A stretch of DNA of 64,000 nt from Symbiodinium natans (lineage: Eukaryota > Sar > Dinophyceae > Suessiales > Symbiodiniaceae): assembly GCA_905221605.1 (NCBI GenBank), contig CAJNDS010000124.1:1-64000 (forward strand). The letters run 5' to 3'. This document shows positions 1 to 10,100 of the stretch, piece by piece. The position numbers and the translations under genes are program-made. The notes below the pieces were generated by a model. The model worked only from the letters and a program-made list of their open reading frames with translations. It did not search any database and was not told where the DNA came from. The stretch's first letter is position 1; the number at the start of each line of letters is the position of its first letter.

Positions 1-250
1 CACCACGAGACCACGGACCACCACCACGGGACCACCACCACGGGCATTCGGGAAAACCCCCCAAAACCCCAGCCTTTCAGCCCCAACCCCTCCCCAAAAC
101 CACCCACCCCCCACCACACCCGACAGAACCCAAACCATTACAGCAAAAGCAAAAAACAAAACCCCCCCAAAACACGACAAAACTCCGGAAACAAACCCTA
201 TACAATTTCTATTAAACCCCAAAACCCTACACCGTAAAGCGTAAAACCCT
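1..250. other. C/A-rich low-complexity sequence
   Basis: A run of CCAC, CCCCAAAA and AACCCC words with no usable open frame. It contains a few AACCCTA-like words but no regular telomere-repeat array. I see no gene here. Confidence 0.6.
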
Positions 251-720
251 GAACCCGGGGGATCCCGAAAATTCCCGGAATTTAAATTCCTAGGATTTTT
301 CGAGAGCTGTTGCTGATATGTGATCGTGAGGCCGAACCCCCTTGAACAGCTGGCGGGCGGCGACCGTCAACGGAACTACCCTGGACCAAGAGATTTCCTT
401 GAAGATTTCCTTGAAGGTGAAGGGGCACCCACGTCATCACTGTTGCGCTGGAACCTTAAATCCAACCCGGCCAGGCCAAACCTCAATCCGGACAATTCCC
501 AAAATTCCGGGAATTTTCAGCTCCGGGTGATTCCCAAAATTCCCAGGATTTTTAGACAAAAAGTGTTAAAATTCCCGGAATTTTCAGGATCCCCCTGCAA
601 GGCCCTCACAAGCAGCCAAATGGACCGGAAGAGGAGGCGGGGCATCCGACGGGGCGGCCGCAGAGCGAAAATAAGGGTCGAGCCCGTAGCCTTTTATAGG
701 GATATCTTCTCTGCATAAAA
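250..720. repeat. Palindromic AATTCCCGGAATT-type sequence with an incidental ORF
   Basis: The words ATTCCCGGAATTT, TTCCCAAAATTCCGGGAA and similar recur near 265-300, 497-550 and 570-590. They form short imperfect palindromes. A 132-codon plus-strand frame (320-718) runs through them. Its composition follows the repeat words, it has no recognisable domain and it ends in a run of basic residues, so I do not call it a gene. Confidence 0.4.
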
Positions 721-1150
721 ATATTGTATTCCCAAATAATAAATTTATCGATGATTTGAATTTTTCTTGAAATTGAAAATTTCGATTAGATTCTGGATAT
801 TTTTAGATATCGTATCTTGGGATATATACGATTTTTTTGATTTTTATGATAATTAATTTCCGAACAATATTATATTCAATAAATTTTTCTTTTAATGATT
901 GAAAGTTATGATTTATTTCTATTAAGGAAATATTTCATAATCTTAATATTGAAAATATATTTGCCACCAAATGAATGTTCTTCGAATTTTTTTACTAAAA
1001 AAATATATATATATTACAATAGATATAGAGTTCAATGAATTATATAATTTCATCTAATAATAATCGTATTTCTCGAAATCTCTATAATAAAAGAAAATTA
1101 AATTTATAATAATTTTCTATCATATTGATAAGTAAATCTATATTTCCATA
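720..1150. other. AT-rich block, no gene recognised
   Basis: About 430 bp of strongly AT-rich sequence with many ATATAT and AATTTTT words, in sharp contrast to the GC-rich flanks. All frames are broken by stops and no organellar gene was recognised. It could be an old organellar or transposon remnant; the sequence does not decide. Confidence 0.5.
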
Positions 1151-1379
1151 ATTTCTTCGATCGATTTATATTATTTTTTTCTAATCTACTTCTAGACCTA
1201 TAACTTATCCTTGGCAAGAATCCATGAATTGCCGCCGATATATTTTCCACGATGGAACACAAAATTAAATCGGCGTAGATTCCAAATAATGAAAAAAGCC
1301 AGAAGAGGCCAAAAGAGATTAGAAGAGATCTCGAAAAATGCGGCCCGTAATCTAAGTGGCCCCGCCGAGAAGATATTAG

Positions 1380-2060
1380 AATAGGTAGGAATTTGCGCGA
1401 TCGAAATGCGATAGAATTCGTGCGAAACCGTAGCGACAACGTCGAAATGTAATAGAATTCGTACGAACGCCCCACCACGTGCGCCGTTGCGGCCCGCAAC
1501 CTCTAAATGTCCCCCCAGAAAAGGTCAATAGAGGTTATAATTCGCACGAAATCATAGCGGTTGGTGCTTTTGGGAGTAGAAGCCTCTTGTAGTGGGAGCG
1601 TCGAAACACAACGGAATTCGTGCGAAATCCCAGCGGCAGCGTCGAAACCAAGGCCCCGCCCCCCCCGCCGTGTGCGCCATTGCAGTCCGCAACCAATTCC
1701 TTTAAACTTACTCTGAACGTAAGAACCCCCATGGTGCAAGCACTGTTTGGGGAAAAAGGCTGGAGCAAGCCAGAATAGGCCGGAATTGGCGCGAAGCCAC
1801 AACGGGAGCGTCGAAACACAACGGAATTCGTGCAAAACCGCAACGGCACCGTCGGAACGAAGGCCCCACAACCACGTGCGCCATTGCGGCAACCTAAGTG
1901 GCCCCCCCAGAAGAGGCTTGAGCAGGGCACGAGGCCATAATTCGCGCGAAATCATAATGGGAGCATCGAAATGTGCAGAATTCGCCACGAAACTACAGCG
2001 GGAACGTCGAAACGCAACGGAATTCGCACGAAACCACAGCGGGAGCGTAGAAACGAAGGC
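1380..2060. repeat. Degenerate 41-bp repeat with a GAATTCGTGCGAAA core
   Basis: The core GTCGAAACACAACGGAATTC followed by GTGCGAAACC recurs with a spacing close to 41 bp (for example 1598 to 1639, 1808 to 1849, 2004 to 2045). Copies are imperfect and interrupted by about 100-bp spacers containing GTGGCCCCCCCAGAAGAGG-type words. The overlapping ORFs here (up to 204 codons) are by-products of the repeat. Confidence 0.6.
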
Positions 2061-2389
2061 CCCACCCCAGCGCGTGCGCTCCTGCGTCGCCTTGCAATCG
2101 GCGACAACATGCTGCAACTGACAAGTGCCTTTGGTTGTTGGTACGGCGCGTCGTAGTTGTCATGCGTGGGCGGCTTCGTGTTTCTTGTCTTGGTGTGTCC
2201 GTTCACTGCACTCGCCCTAGCACTCGCCCTAGCACCGTGCCCCATACCCCTTGTCTTCGCTTCGGTGCTTTTTGGGTTCTGTGACTTGCTTGTGTCCTCG
2301 CTGTCTCTGATGCTGCTGATGAAATCCTTTAGCTGCATCAGCGGCTTGTCCTTGTTGGACTGCTGTCGTCAAGTTTAACCTTGCCGCGC

Positions 2390-3010
2390 ACTTGCCCTGG
2401 GTTTGGTGCCTCCCCGCGCATTGGCTGTGTGTGCCTGCCCTCCTTCCCTTCTGTATATGCGCTGCCCCTGGGATTGGCTTTGTGCCTCCCCGCGCATTGG
2501 CTGTGTGTGCCTGCCCCCCTCCCTTCCGTATATGCGCTGCCCCGGGGTTTGGCTTTGTGCCTCCCTGTGTGTGGCTGCCCTCGCTTCTGTGTATGCGCTG
2601 CCCTCGGGTTTGGCTTTGTGCCTCCCCGCGCATTCGCTGTGTGTGGCTGCCCTCGCTTCTGTGTATGCGCTGCCCTCGGGTTTGGCTTTGTGCCTCCCCG
2701 CGCATTCGCTGTGTGTGGCTGCCCTCGCTTCTGTGTATGCGCTGCCCTCGGGTTTGGCTTTGTGCCTCCCCGCGCATTGGCTGTGTGTGCCTGCCCTCCT
2801 TCCCTTCTGTATATGCGCTGCCCCTGGTATTGACTTTGTGCCTCTGCGCGCATTGGCTGTGTGTCGCTTTGGCTGTGTTGCTGTGTTTCTCTTGTTATGC
2901 GCTGCCCCTGGGTTTGGCTTCGTGTCTCCCCGTGGATTGGCTGTGTGGTCCTGCCCTCCTTTCCTTCTGTTCCCCTGGGTTGGGCCCGCGCGTTGGCTTT
3001 GTGCCTGCCC
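2390..3010. repeat. Tandem minisatellite, unit 72-76 bp, 7-8 copies
   Basis: The segment GTGCCTCCCCGCGCATTGGC recurs at 2406, 2482, 2557 (variant), 2618, 2690, 2762 and 2838. Spacings are 76, 75, 61, 72, 72 and 76 bp. Spacings that are not multiples of three, and open frames in several phases on both strands, argue against a coding repeat. The 150-240-codon ORFs across it are low-complexity artefacts. Confidence 0.7.
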
Positions 3011-3015
3011 TTGCG

Positions 3016-3920
3016 CTACCGCGAGCTACTCCTGGGCAGGGCTGGGGTTTGGGTCTCTCTCCCCTCCCTTTGCCTCTCCCCCGTTCTGCCGCAAATTGGT
3101 CTGCAGTTAGCTAGATACCCCCTCTTGAACCCTCTGCGGAGGGTGGCAAGGACGTTTACGGAGCCGCCCCGAGATGCAGGGGGGGACGAGCGCGGGCGGC
3201 TGCAGCTACTGCTGCTAGCCTTCTCCCCTCCACTTTGGTGCAATCCAAGGGCTATGCAGATGTAAACCTTCTCCCACGGTTCCCAGGCGCATCTCTTGGA
3301 CTGAATGCAATGTTTCTGCTGATTTTCTGGTCCTTGGCGGCCTCACCAGATAAATCGTCTCATACTCCACTGCTGGTGGAAGGCCAACCCGGCTGGCACG
3401 AGTTCGAGTTTCCCTCTTGTTGCCAAAGACACTTCGCCCTTTCGCAAGGCGCCTTCGCTTGCAGCTCGTCCTTTTGAGACTCCTCCGGCTCGTACTCTCC
3501 GTCTCAACATCACTTGGAAGACCCGTATCCACTTCATGTCCCACGTGCGCCTGGCCCTCCTTTAGTTCTTGCATCTCTTTACGAGGATCCTTTTTTCTCT
3601 GCTGGGAAGGAATATCTTTGGGACCCGGCGCGATCTCACCAGGAGATAGCGGTACTCCTTCCCACTAAAGTCTCACCCCAGGTACCCACATGAAGGGAGA
3701 CAAAGGGAGACAAGGAGCCCAGGAACCCGGCAACAGTCCTCAGAATGTCGGCAATCCTTAAATGAATTTGGAACCCAACAGTAGACTGTTTTGGGAATTA
3801 GGGCGACAATTTCTTCCACTAAAGCTTGAGGGGGGGGGGGGGGCAGAAAGGGCTCATCATTCAAGGCAACCTGGTTCAAACAATGTCGCTTTGCGGCAGC
3901 TCTCGTCAATGCCATTGGTC
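3016..3920. other. Unique sequence, no gene recognised; poly-G at about 3831
   Basis: Non-repetitive sequence with overlapping ORFs of 65-119 codons on both strands, none recognised. A poly-G run sits near 3831-3842. The first telomere-type words appear just after, near 3925. This is the boundary between the telomere-repeat-free left end and the rest of the window. Confidence 0.45.
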
Positions 3921-4179
3921 GAGGTTTAGGGTTTAGGGGTGTGTGTGCTTTCCATTTCAAACTCTATGTCTAACATCTTTTTGTTCTTCCCGCGACCATG
4001 CTGGGTTAACAATGACTCTCGCCTGCAGGCTAGCCATGAAGTATCATACCCTGAAACCAAAACCCCAAACCCCAAAACCTCGATGGCCTCCTTACATACC
4101 ACCGCCTTGTGGCCAAGAGATGCAGGGCTCAGGGTTTTAGGGCTTAGGGTTTAGAGGTTTTAGGGCTTAGGGTTTAGAG

Positions 4180-4470
4180 GGTTTACCGCTCGGGTTTGAT
4201 GAGGTAAGGCCGACATTGGCTCATTGTAGAGGTTTGTGAGGGCCTAATCTCGCTAATCCCCTTGATTAGGGTTTTGGGTATCTTGTGAGAGGTCACATAC
4301 GACCGATACCGACTAAACCCACATGTGCGTGGCCACTCAGCTGGTCTTCTAGAGCAGCGTGTAGCCGGCCGTGCTGCCAGAGTAGGACTCAAACTCGCCA
4401 CCTCATTGAAGCTTCGCTTGCCGGAGTGTGAGTCACTCAACTCGCCAATCTGACCAAAGCTCCGTCCAAA
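4180..4470 (-). repeat. tRNA-like SINE remnant (low confidence)
   Basis: Read on the minus strand, TTGGCGAGTTGAG resembles a pol III A box. About 50 nt downstream, GCGAGTTTGAGTCC resembles a B box. The flanking segments GTCAGA and TCTGGC can pair as an acceptor stem. A related B-box-like segment (CGAGTTCGAGTCCGG) occurs near 9500. The anticodon arm is not recognisable, so this is not called a tRNA gene. Confidence 0.3.
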
Positions 4471-4561
4471 CCTTTGGAATAAATCGGTCAAGCACACAAC
4501 CCACCAAAAACTCCACAGCCCTGAGCCCCAAACCCTAAACCCGAAAGCATAAACCACAAAG

Positions 4562-4668
4562 CGCCGTGACCCTGCCGAGGTGCAGCCACCTGCTTCTGGG
4601 GAGTGCGTCCGTTGCGCACCGCCCGAAACCTTAGCTCTAAACCCTAGGAGAAGTGACTCTTGCGGTCA
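4562..4668 (+). CDS. Candidate exon, unknown product
   Basis: A 36-codon frame with a CXXC pair (GECVRCAPPE). It is preceded by CACAAAG as acceptor and followed by GGTCAGGGTTTAGGG as donor. It could be an upstream exon of the plus-strand gene at 4891-6363. The evidence is only an open frame plus splice-like ends. Confidence 0.3.
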
Positions 4669-4890
4669 GGGTTTAGGGATTGGGGTTTAGGGTTTGGGGG
4701 ATAGGGGTTTAGGGTCTAGGGTAGAGGGTTTAGGGGTTTAGGGTTTCGGGTTTAGGGGAGCCTAACTAGGCCCTGAACCCTAAACTATGCCCTTCTTGGG
4801 GTTGAAGGATTGAGGGTTCAAGGTTTAAATCAACCCTATAAACCCTAAACCCTACACCCTGTGGCTTATACCCTAAACCCCAAGGCCAAG

Positions 4891-6363
4891 CGTGACCATA
4901 TGATACTACTGGTTAAAGGTCTTTTTGCCGCGCGCCTAGCTGAACTGAACGTCCACGGTTTAGTGTTTAGGCTTTGGGCTACCCTAGGGTTTGGGGCGGC
5001 CTCTGTAGAATTCAGGAGAATGGGGTTTAGGGCTTAATTAGGGTTTAGGGTTTAGGGTTTAGGGTTTAGGGTTTAGGGTTTAGGGTTTAGTGCTTTTCGA
5101 TCTGGCTGCTCTCGTCGGGGGCGGGCTAAAACTCCACGTGGACATTTGCTTGGGCATGCGTCAGCGAGTCTGGCTAAGCCAACCCCACTGCCACTGCCAA
5201 CATCATTCTAGGACGCTAGACCCGAAACAATAAACCCTAAACCTGAAACCCTGAACCCTGAACCCTGAACCCTGAACCCTGAACCCTGAACCCTGAACCC
5301 TGAACCCTAAACCCTAAACCCTAAACCCTAAACCCTAAACCCTAAACCCTAAACCCTAAACCCTAAACCGTCTCTGAGGCAGCAAGCATGGTCCCGAACC
5401 TACACCCTACAGAAACGCAGGCCTGGGCTTCGCCCAGGCCCATGGAAACCTCACAGGGCATCGACACGTCCGAGGAGCCCGAAGTTCAGGTTTAGGGTTT
5501 AGGGTTTAGGGTTTAGGGTTTAGGGTTTAGGGTTTAGGGTTTAGGGTTTAGGGTTTAGGGTTTAGGGTTTAGGGTTTAGGGTTTAGGGTTTAGGGTTTAG
5601 GGTTTCGGGCTTAGGGTTTGGGATTTAGGGTTTTCGGTTTATGGCCTGCACCGTAATTAAGCCTCCAAAATAGCCCAATAACAAGAACCACCTATGACTT
5701 CTTTTATCCTGGGCTCCAAGATAAAAAAACCCCTAAAGGCTGAATCCAAAACTGTGTTGTTATGACCGGGGACTAGCGGACCTGTTCAAGGGTTATAGGT
5801 ACTCTGAGTTGTCCAGTATCCTGGGGAATTAAAGGTTAACCTTTCGAGGGATTAGAAATACCCAAAAAAGGTTAACGGCTACTCACTTGATTACTAAGTA
5901 CTATACAGAAGACATGGCACAAGAAATAAGAAGCCGGGAGATCCCCGGGGGGGGGGGGTTGGGGGGGAGGGGCGAGGGGGATTCATGTGAGGCTGTGTAT
6001 TGTAAAAGAACGGGAGGGGGGTACAAGGGGTAGAGATACCTAGGCAAGCTTCGGGAGTAGTGGGAAGTATTAGGGATCCGTTGGATACCCCTGAACCCCC
6101 CTCCCTTAAAATTCCTCAACTACCCTAAACCAGCCCAAAACCCTACCTACCTAAACCCTAAACCCTACAGCCCCAAGCCCTGAACCCTAAACCCTAATCC
6201 CTACCCAAACCCTGATTCAGGTGAGGCTTTGTATTGAGGCATCCTGAAGGTCATCCGACGGTCGCCAGCCCCTGAGATTCAGGCTGCAAAGGAGGCCGTG
6301 ACAATTACTGGTCGGTCGCAATGCAAGCCGACGAATTCCAGGCGATGTAACCTCTTGAATTGA
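4891..6363 (+). CDS. Plus-strand gene fragment, three candidate exons, 3' end
   Basis: Three exons are visible. 4891-4957 contains HMILLVKGLFAARLAELNVH, with acceptor GCCAAG and donor CACG|GTTTAG. 5383-5489 contains SMVPNLHPTETQAW and ends SEEPEVQ, with donor TTCAG|GTTTAGGG. 6239-6363 contains ILKVIRRSPAPEIQAAKEAV and ends at TGA. The first two exons are preceded by CCCTAAA and followed by TTTAGGG. The second intron holds two hairpin elements (5763-5900 and 6005-6112). No family is recognised. The gene is convergent with the minus-strand gene ending at 6459. The 5' end is not seen. Confidence 0.5.
5222..5368 (-). repeat. Telomere-type array, CCCTGAA then CCCTAAA
   Basis: About eight CCCTGAA units are followed by about twelve CCCTAAA units. 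It lies directly before the candidate exon at 5383 and is complementary to the TTTAGGG array at 5490-5606 on that exon's other side. Confidence 0.95.
5490..5640 (+). repeat. Telomere-type array, TTTAGGG about 16 units
   Basis: Perfect TTTAGGG repeats from 5490 to about 5606, then degenerate units. The array begins at the splice donor of the candidate exon ending at 5489, so its first GTTTAG supplies the GT donor. Confidence 0.95.
5763..5900. mobile_element. Hairpin element, family F
   Basis: Imperfect inverted-repeat element with GTACTCTGAGTTGTCCAGTA..GGTTAACC on one arm and GGTTAACGGCTACTCACTTG on the other. Relatives lie at 18345-18470, 22565-22680, 27600-27695 and 55091-55206. The last of these is an intron supported by its paralogue. 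Confidence 0.6.
6005..6112. mobile_element. Hairpin element, family E
   Basis: The left arm GGGAGGGGGGTACAAGGGGT pairs with the right arm ACCCCTGAACCCCCCTCCC. Relatives occur at 35355-35505, 43970-44075, 57675-57780, 58022-58112 and 60745-60850. It lies within the candidate intron 5490-6238. Confidence 0.6.
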
Positions 6364-6458
6364 AACAGATACCACTAGTGGTCCTTTATAAAGCCGTTTA
6401 ATTGTGTGAAAACCCTAAACCCAAAGCCCTTAAACTATCCTAAACAACAAGGGCTTTC

Positions 6459-7193
6459 TCAGGGGTTCACCTCGACGCCCTCCGTCACCAGCACGATCTC
6501 TGCCGTGCGCCCAGCAGCCTCCTGCCAAACTTTGTGTGCTGCAGGTCCGTAATAGGCCAGGAACTCTTCCCAAACATAAAACTCACCATCAATCGCCAGA
6601 CGCGGCTGGTCTTCAAGAATTTCTGGGAGCTGTGCACTCAGCTTGGCTTTCAGCTCTCGAAGACCACGATGGGTGATGGGTCCTTTCGCGGAACAGAGTT
6701 CCTTTCCGTTCATCAAGGTGCAGGAGATGACCATGTCATCATTGGCCCGGGCTGTCACAACGATGCTCTTCCTCCTTGGGGCCGCGAACAACTCAAGGAG
6801 GCAGGTGTTGCAGCGCAGGTAGGAAGGGCAAGGGAAGTCCATGTGCCTGACCCACCCAAGTGGCTCATGCACTTGCAACTCTGCAATGAAGGTATGGCCA
6901 CAGCCTACACAGCGGCAGAGAGGAAGTGGGGAGAGAGAGAACCATCGGTCCAGCTCGTAGCGCCTGCAGCGCTCACAATTGTGAAAGCAGCAGAAGCTTT
7001 GCAAATGCCACTCCAGAGGCCGTGCTGCCGGTGTTCCTCCTTTTCCCGAACCCTTTGGCATGCCTTTTGGGCGGCTGCCTTTTCCGTCAAGGACGGGGAT
7101 TTCTGGGTACCGGTTGAATATGTGCCTAGATGTGCGCTCCACTGAGCGACCACGCGACACACTGAGGCCGGCCATGGATCCAGCGGCGGACAT
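6459..7193 (-). CDS. Last exon of a Cys-rich protein of unknown function (248-codon ORF)
   Basis: A clean ORF that reads from an in-frame Met at 7205 to TAA at 6459. A CAG|ATG acceptor at 7193 suggests the exon starts there. Residues 1-65 are basic and Gly/Lys/Arg-rich. Residues 72-135 hold ten cysteines (72, 73, 77, 80, 97, 99, 102, 126, 132, 135) spaced like paired zinc ribbons, including CRCVGCGHTF and CXXC at 132-135. Residues about 145-215 (KSIVVTAR..RLAIDGEFYVWEEF) look like a compact alpha/beta domain. This could be a ubiquitin-like fold, but that is weak. The zinc-binding role is inferred. Upstream exons probably include 7620-7709, whose phase 0 matches. It is convergent with the plus-strand gene ending at 6363. 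Confidence 0.75.
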   Translation of the reverse strand: MSAAGSMAGLSVSRGRSVERTSRHIFNRYPEIPVLDGKGSRPKGMPKGSGKGGTPAARPLEWHLQSFCCFHNCERCRRYELDRWFSLSPLPLCRCVGCGHTFIAELQVHEPLGWVRHMDFPCPSYLRCNTCLLELFAAPRRKSIVVTARANDDMVISCTLMNGKELCSAKGPITHRGLRELKAKLSAQLPEILEDQPRLAIDGEFYVWEEFLAYYGPAAHKVWQEAAGRTAEIVLVTEGVEVNP

Positions 7194-10100
7194 CTGGCGA
7201 GACACCTGGTTGAATTAGAAGGCTCGGGCCTTAGCGACAGCAATCTGGCACCCCTAAACCCTCACGCCTCGGAATCGGTATGATCTTGTCTTGAAGAAGG
7301 AAGACCCCTCAACCCTAAACCCTAAACTTTAAGATTAAGAGGATCCCTTTGAGGGCTAACATCTGACAAATTTGCACCTTCTTGCAGCAGCGGAAGGAGG
7401 AAGTGGAATGAACTTGCTGGGAGTTCGGAGGTTCATAACCCCGCACCCTAAACCCCAACCCTGGATGGCTAAACCCTAAACCCTAAACCCCAGCCTAAAC
7501 CCTAAACCCTAAACCCTAAACCCTAAACCCTAAACCCTAAACCCTAAACCCTAAACCCTAAACCCTAAACCCTTAACCCTAAACCCTAAACCCTAAACCC
7601 TAAACCCTAAACCCCAAACCGCCACGCTGGGCTCCATGGCCACTTGCTTCAGGTTCTCCGGCTTCAAGCTCTGCAGGTTGGCCATGAAGAGGTCGACTTG
7701 AAACCGGCCCTGGCTTTGAGAGGTTTAGGGTTTAGGGTTTAGGGTTTAGGGTTTGGGGTTTAGGGTTTAGGGCTTGGGGTTTAGGGTTTAGGGTTTGGGG
7801 TTTTGTGTTTAGGGTTTAGGGATAAATCTAGGTTGTGTAGGGTTTAGGAGGAAATTAGGGCTCATGTAGGGTTTAGGGGTAAATCCAGGGTGTGCAGGGC
7901 TTCGGATGAATGTAGGGTTTATGTATAGGCTTTCGGGCTAGGTTCCCACGTAGCATAAAGTTTGAAGGGGCATCGTCGTTGGATGGGCTTTAACAAACGG
8001 GAAGAAGGGGGTTCTACTATCTAGTGGTTCGCAGCCCGAGAAATCTGAAATGGCTACCTCAACATAGAACCCCCTAACTTGGGTTTAGGGTTTATGGCTT
8101 AAGGCGGTTTAGGGTGTATATGCGCTGATGGTTCGCCGCAACCATAAACCCTCAAGCCTCAACCCTATGCGACCATGCACCGCGGGGGGCAAAGTGGAAA
8201 CCAAACCCTAAACCCTAAACCCTAGGTGTTACTTATTTCAGAATCTAAAGAAAATACATCCCACCCCTTCTATGCGCCAACATCGCACCGCTAAACCCTA
8301 AACCCTAAACCCTAAACCCTAAACCCTAAACCCTAAACCCTAAACCCTAAACCCTAAACCCTAAACCCTAAACCCTAAACCCTAAGAGGGTGGCTGGAAG
8401 CCGCACCCCGCCTTCATCTCATCCCACTTGGTGATGAGCCCCTGCCTTGGTGACAGTCCAGACTTGGGAACAAGGGTTTAGGGTTTAGGGTTTAGGGTTT
8501 AGGGTCTAGGGTTTAGGGTTGGGATGATCCTCCTTTATACTAGCAGCCCTTAATTCGGATTATAGTACCCCCCCCCTCCCCCCCCCCCCCCCCCCCCCCC
8601 CCCCAATTATCATCCCAACTAAGGACTGTTAGTATGAGGGGGAACACCGCATGTCGAGACCCTAAACCCTTTAGGGGGTACAAGGAGGGGCCCCTAGAAG
8701 GAACCTTAGGTTTAGGGTTTAGGGTTTAGGGTTTAGGGTTTAGGGTTTAGGGTTTAGGGTTTAGGGTTTAGGGTTTAGGGTTTAGGGTTTAGGGTTTAGG
8801 GTTTAGGGTTTAGGGTACAGTAAATGAAGGGCTACACGGGGGGACCCCTAGAAGGGACCCTTGATCTTATTCCATATACAACCCCTATATATACATTCGA
8901 TCCCCGAAATGCCTAAGTAGCCCCTACACTACCTCTAAAGTACCTTCAACGGGCCCTTAAACCCTTAGCACAAAACCCAAAACCCTTTTTCGCTTGGGCC
9001 CCTTGACAGTCCCTAAGCCCGAAAGTCTAAACCTTAAGCCCTGCAACCCATTTGCCGACGTCCCACGCCCCAGTTGTGGTTTAGGGTAGGAAGACGAGCC
9101 TAGCTCCCATCCATGACATCATCTGGGCGTTTTTATGCCTCCAGCCATTAGCAAAATCGCCCTAACCCCTAAACCCTAAGCGCCCTTCAACAGATCTGGA
9201 TCCGAAACACAAGCGCCGCAACTCCAGACATGTCGGCCCGACTCAAACGCCACCAGACGAAATCTTGCAAAAATCCAACGCCGCAGCCCTGGCATTCGCA
9301 CCCCCTCCGGAATGCAGCACCTGGTGGTACTCCGGCGGGCCACCGAACGCGAAAGCTCGTCCAGGTTTGAAGGTGTCTGGCTCTCGCCATCCGCCGTCGC
9401 TGCCAGGCTAAATACTCAGCCAGATTCGCCTTCAACATGTATACACAAGATGGATGGACGCACGAACCGCGCTGAGCCAACAGCAAGGCCCAGGCACTCG
9501 CACCGGACTCGAACTCGGAACACACATGAGAGCCAACCGTGGCGTACAGGAACCCTAAACCCTAAACCCTAAACACTAAACCCTAAACCCTAAACCCTAA
9601 ACCCTAAACCCTAAAGGCGCTGATGTCGAGGGGCCTCGGGCCCTAATCCACGGCAGCACCGCTACCCTGGCCGCTGCCTCGCTACGTCTCCGAAGCCTCA
9701 ATTTTTGTGTCAAAGTCAAAGCCTCGGACCCAAAGGATCCATGTACCTGTATGGTATAGGGTTTAGGGTTTAGGGTTTAGGGTTTAGGGTTTAGGGTTTA
9801 GGGTTTAGGGTTCAGGGTTTAGGGTTTAGGGTTTAGGGTTATATACTTGGCCCCTAAAGCTACTGTATAGGAACCCCTTTAAGGCCCAAGTATATACTAT
9901 ATAGGTACATGGATCCTTTGGGGGATGGTGACATCAGCACTTTCATTTAAACAGATCAAAAGGCTCTGGGGCTTAGGATTGCGGGGTCTAGGATTTACAG
10001 GCCTGCTGGATTAGATTTTTTGGGTACCGAGTGGCTGATGTTGGAAATATTGGCTTCCAAGGCGTTCATCTTGGTACTTATTGAGGCTCCCTAAACCCTA

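Noticed and set aside
720-1500. Organellar DNA insertion in the AT-rich block
   Set aside because: No mitochondrial or plastid gene fragment could be recognised in any frame. Composition alone is not enough.
2229-3114. Overlapping ORFs of 150-240 codons on both strands
   Set aside because: They translate a 72-76-bp tandem repeat in several phases at once; there is no single preferred frame.
4180-4470. A functional tRNA gene
   Set aside because: A- and B-box-like words and a possible acceptor stem exist, but no proper anticodon arm or T stem forms.
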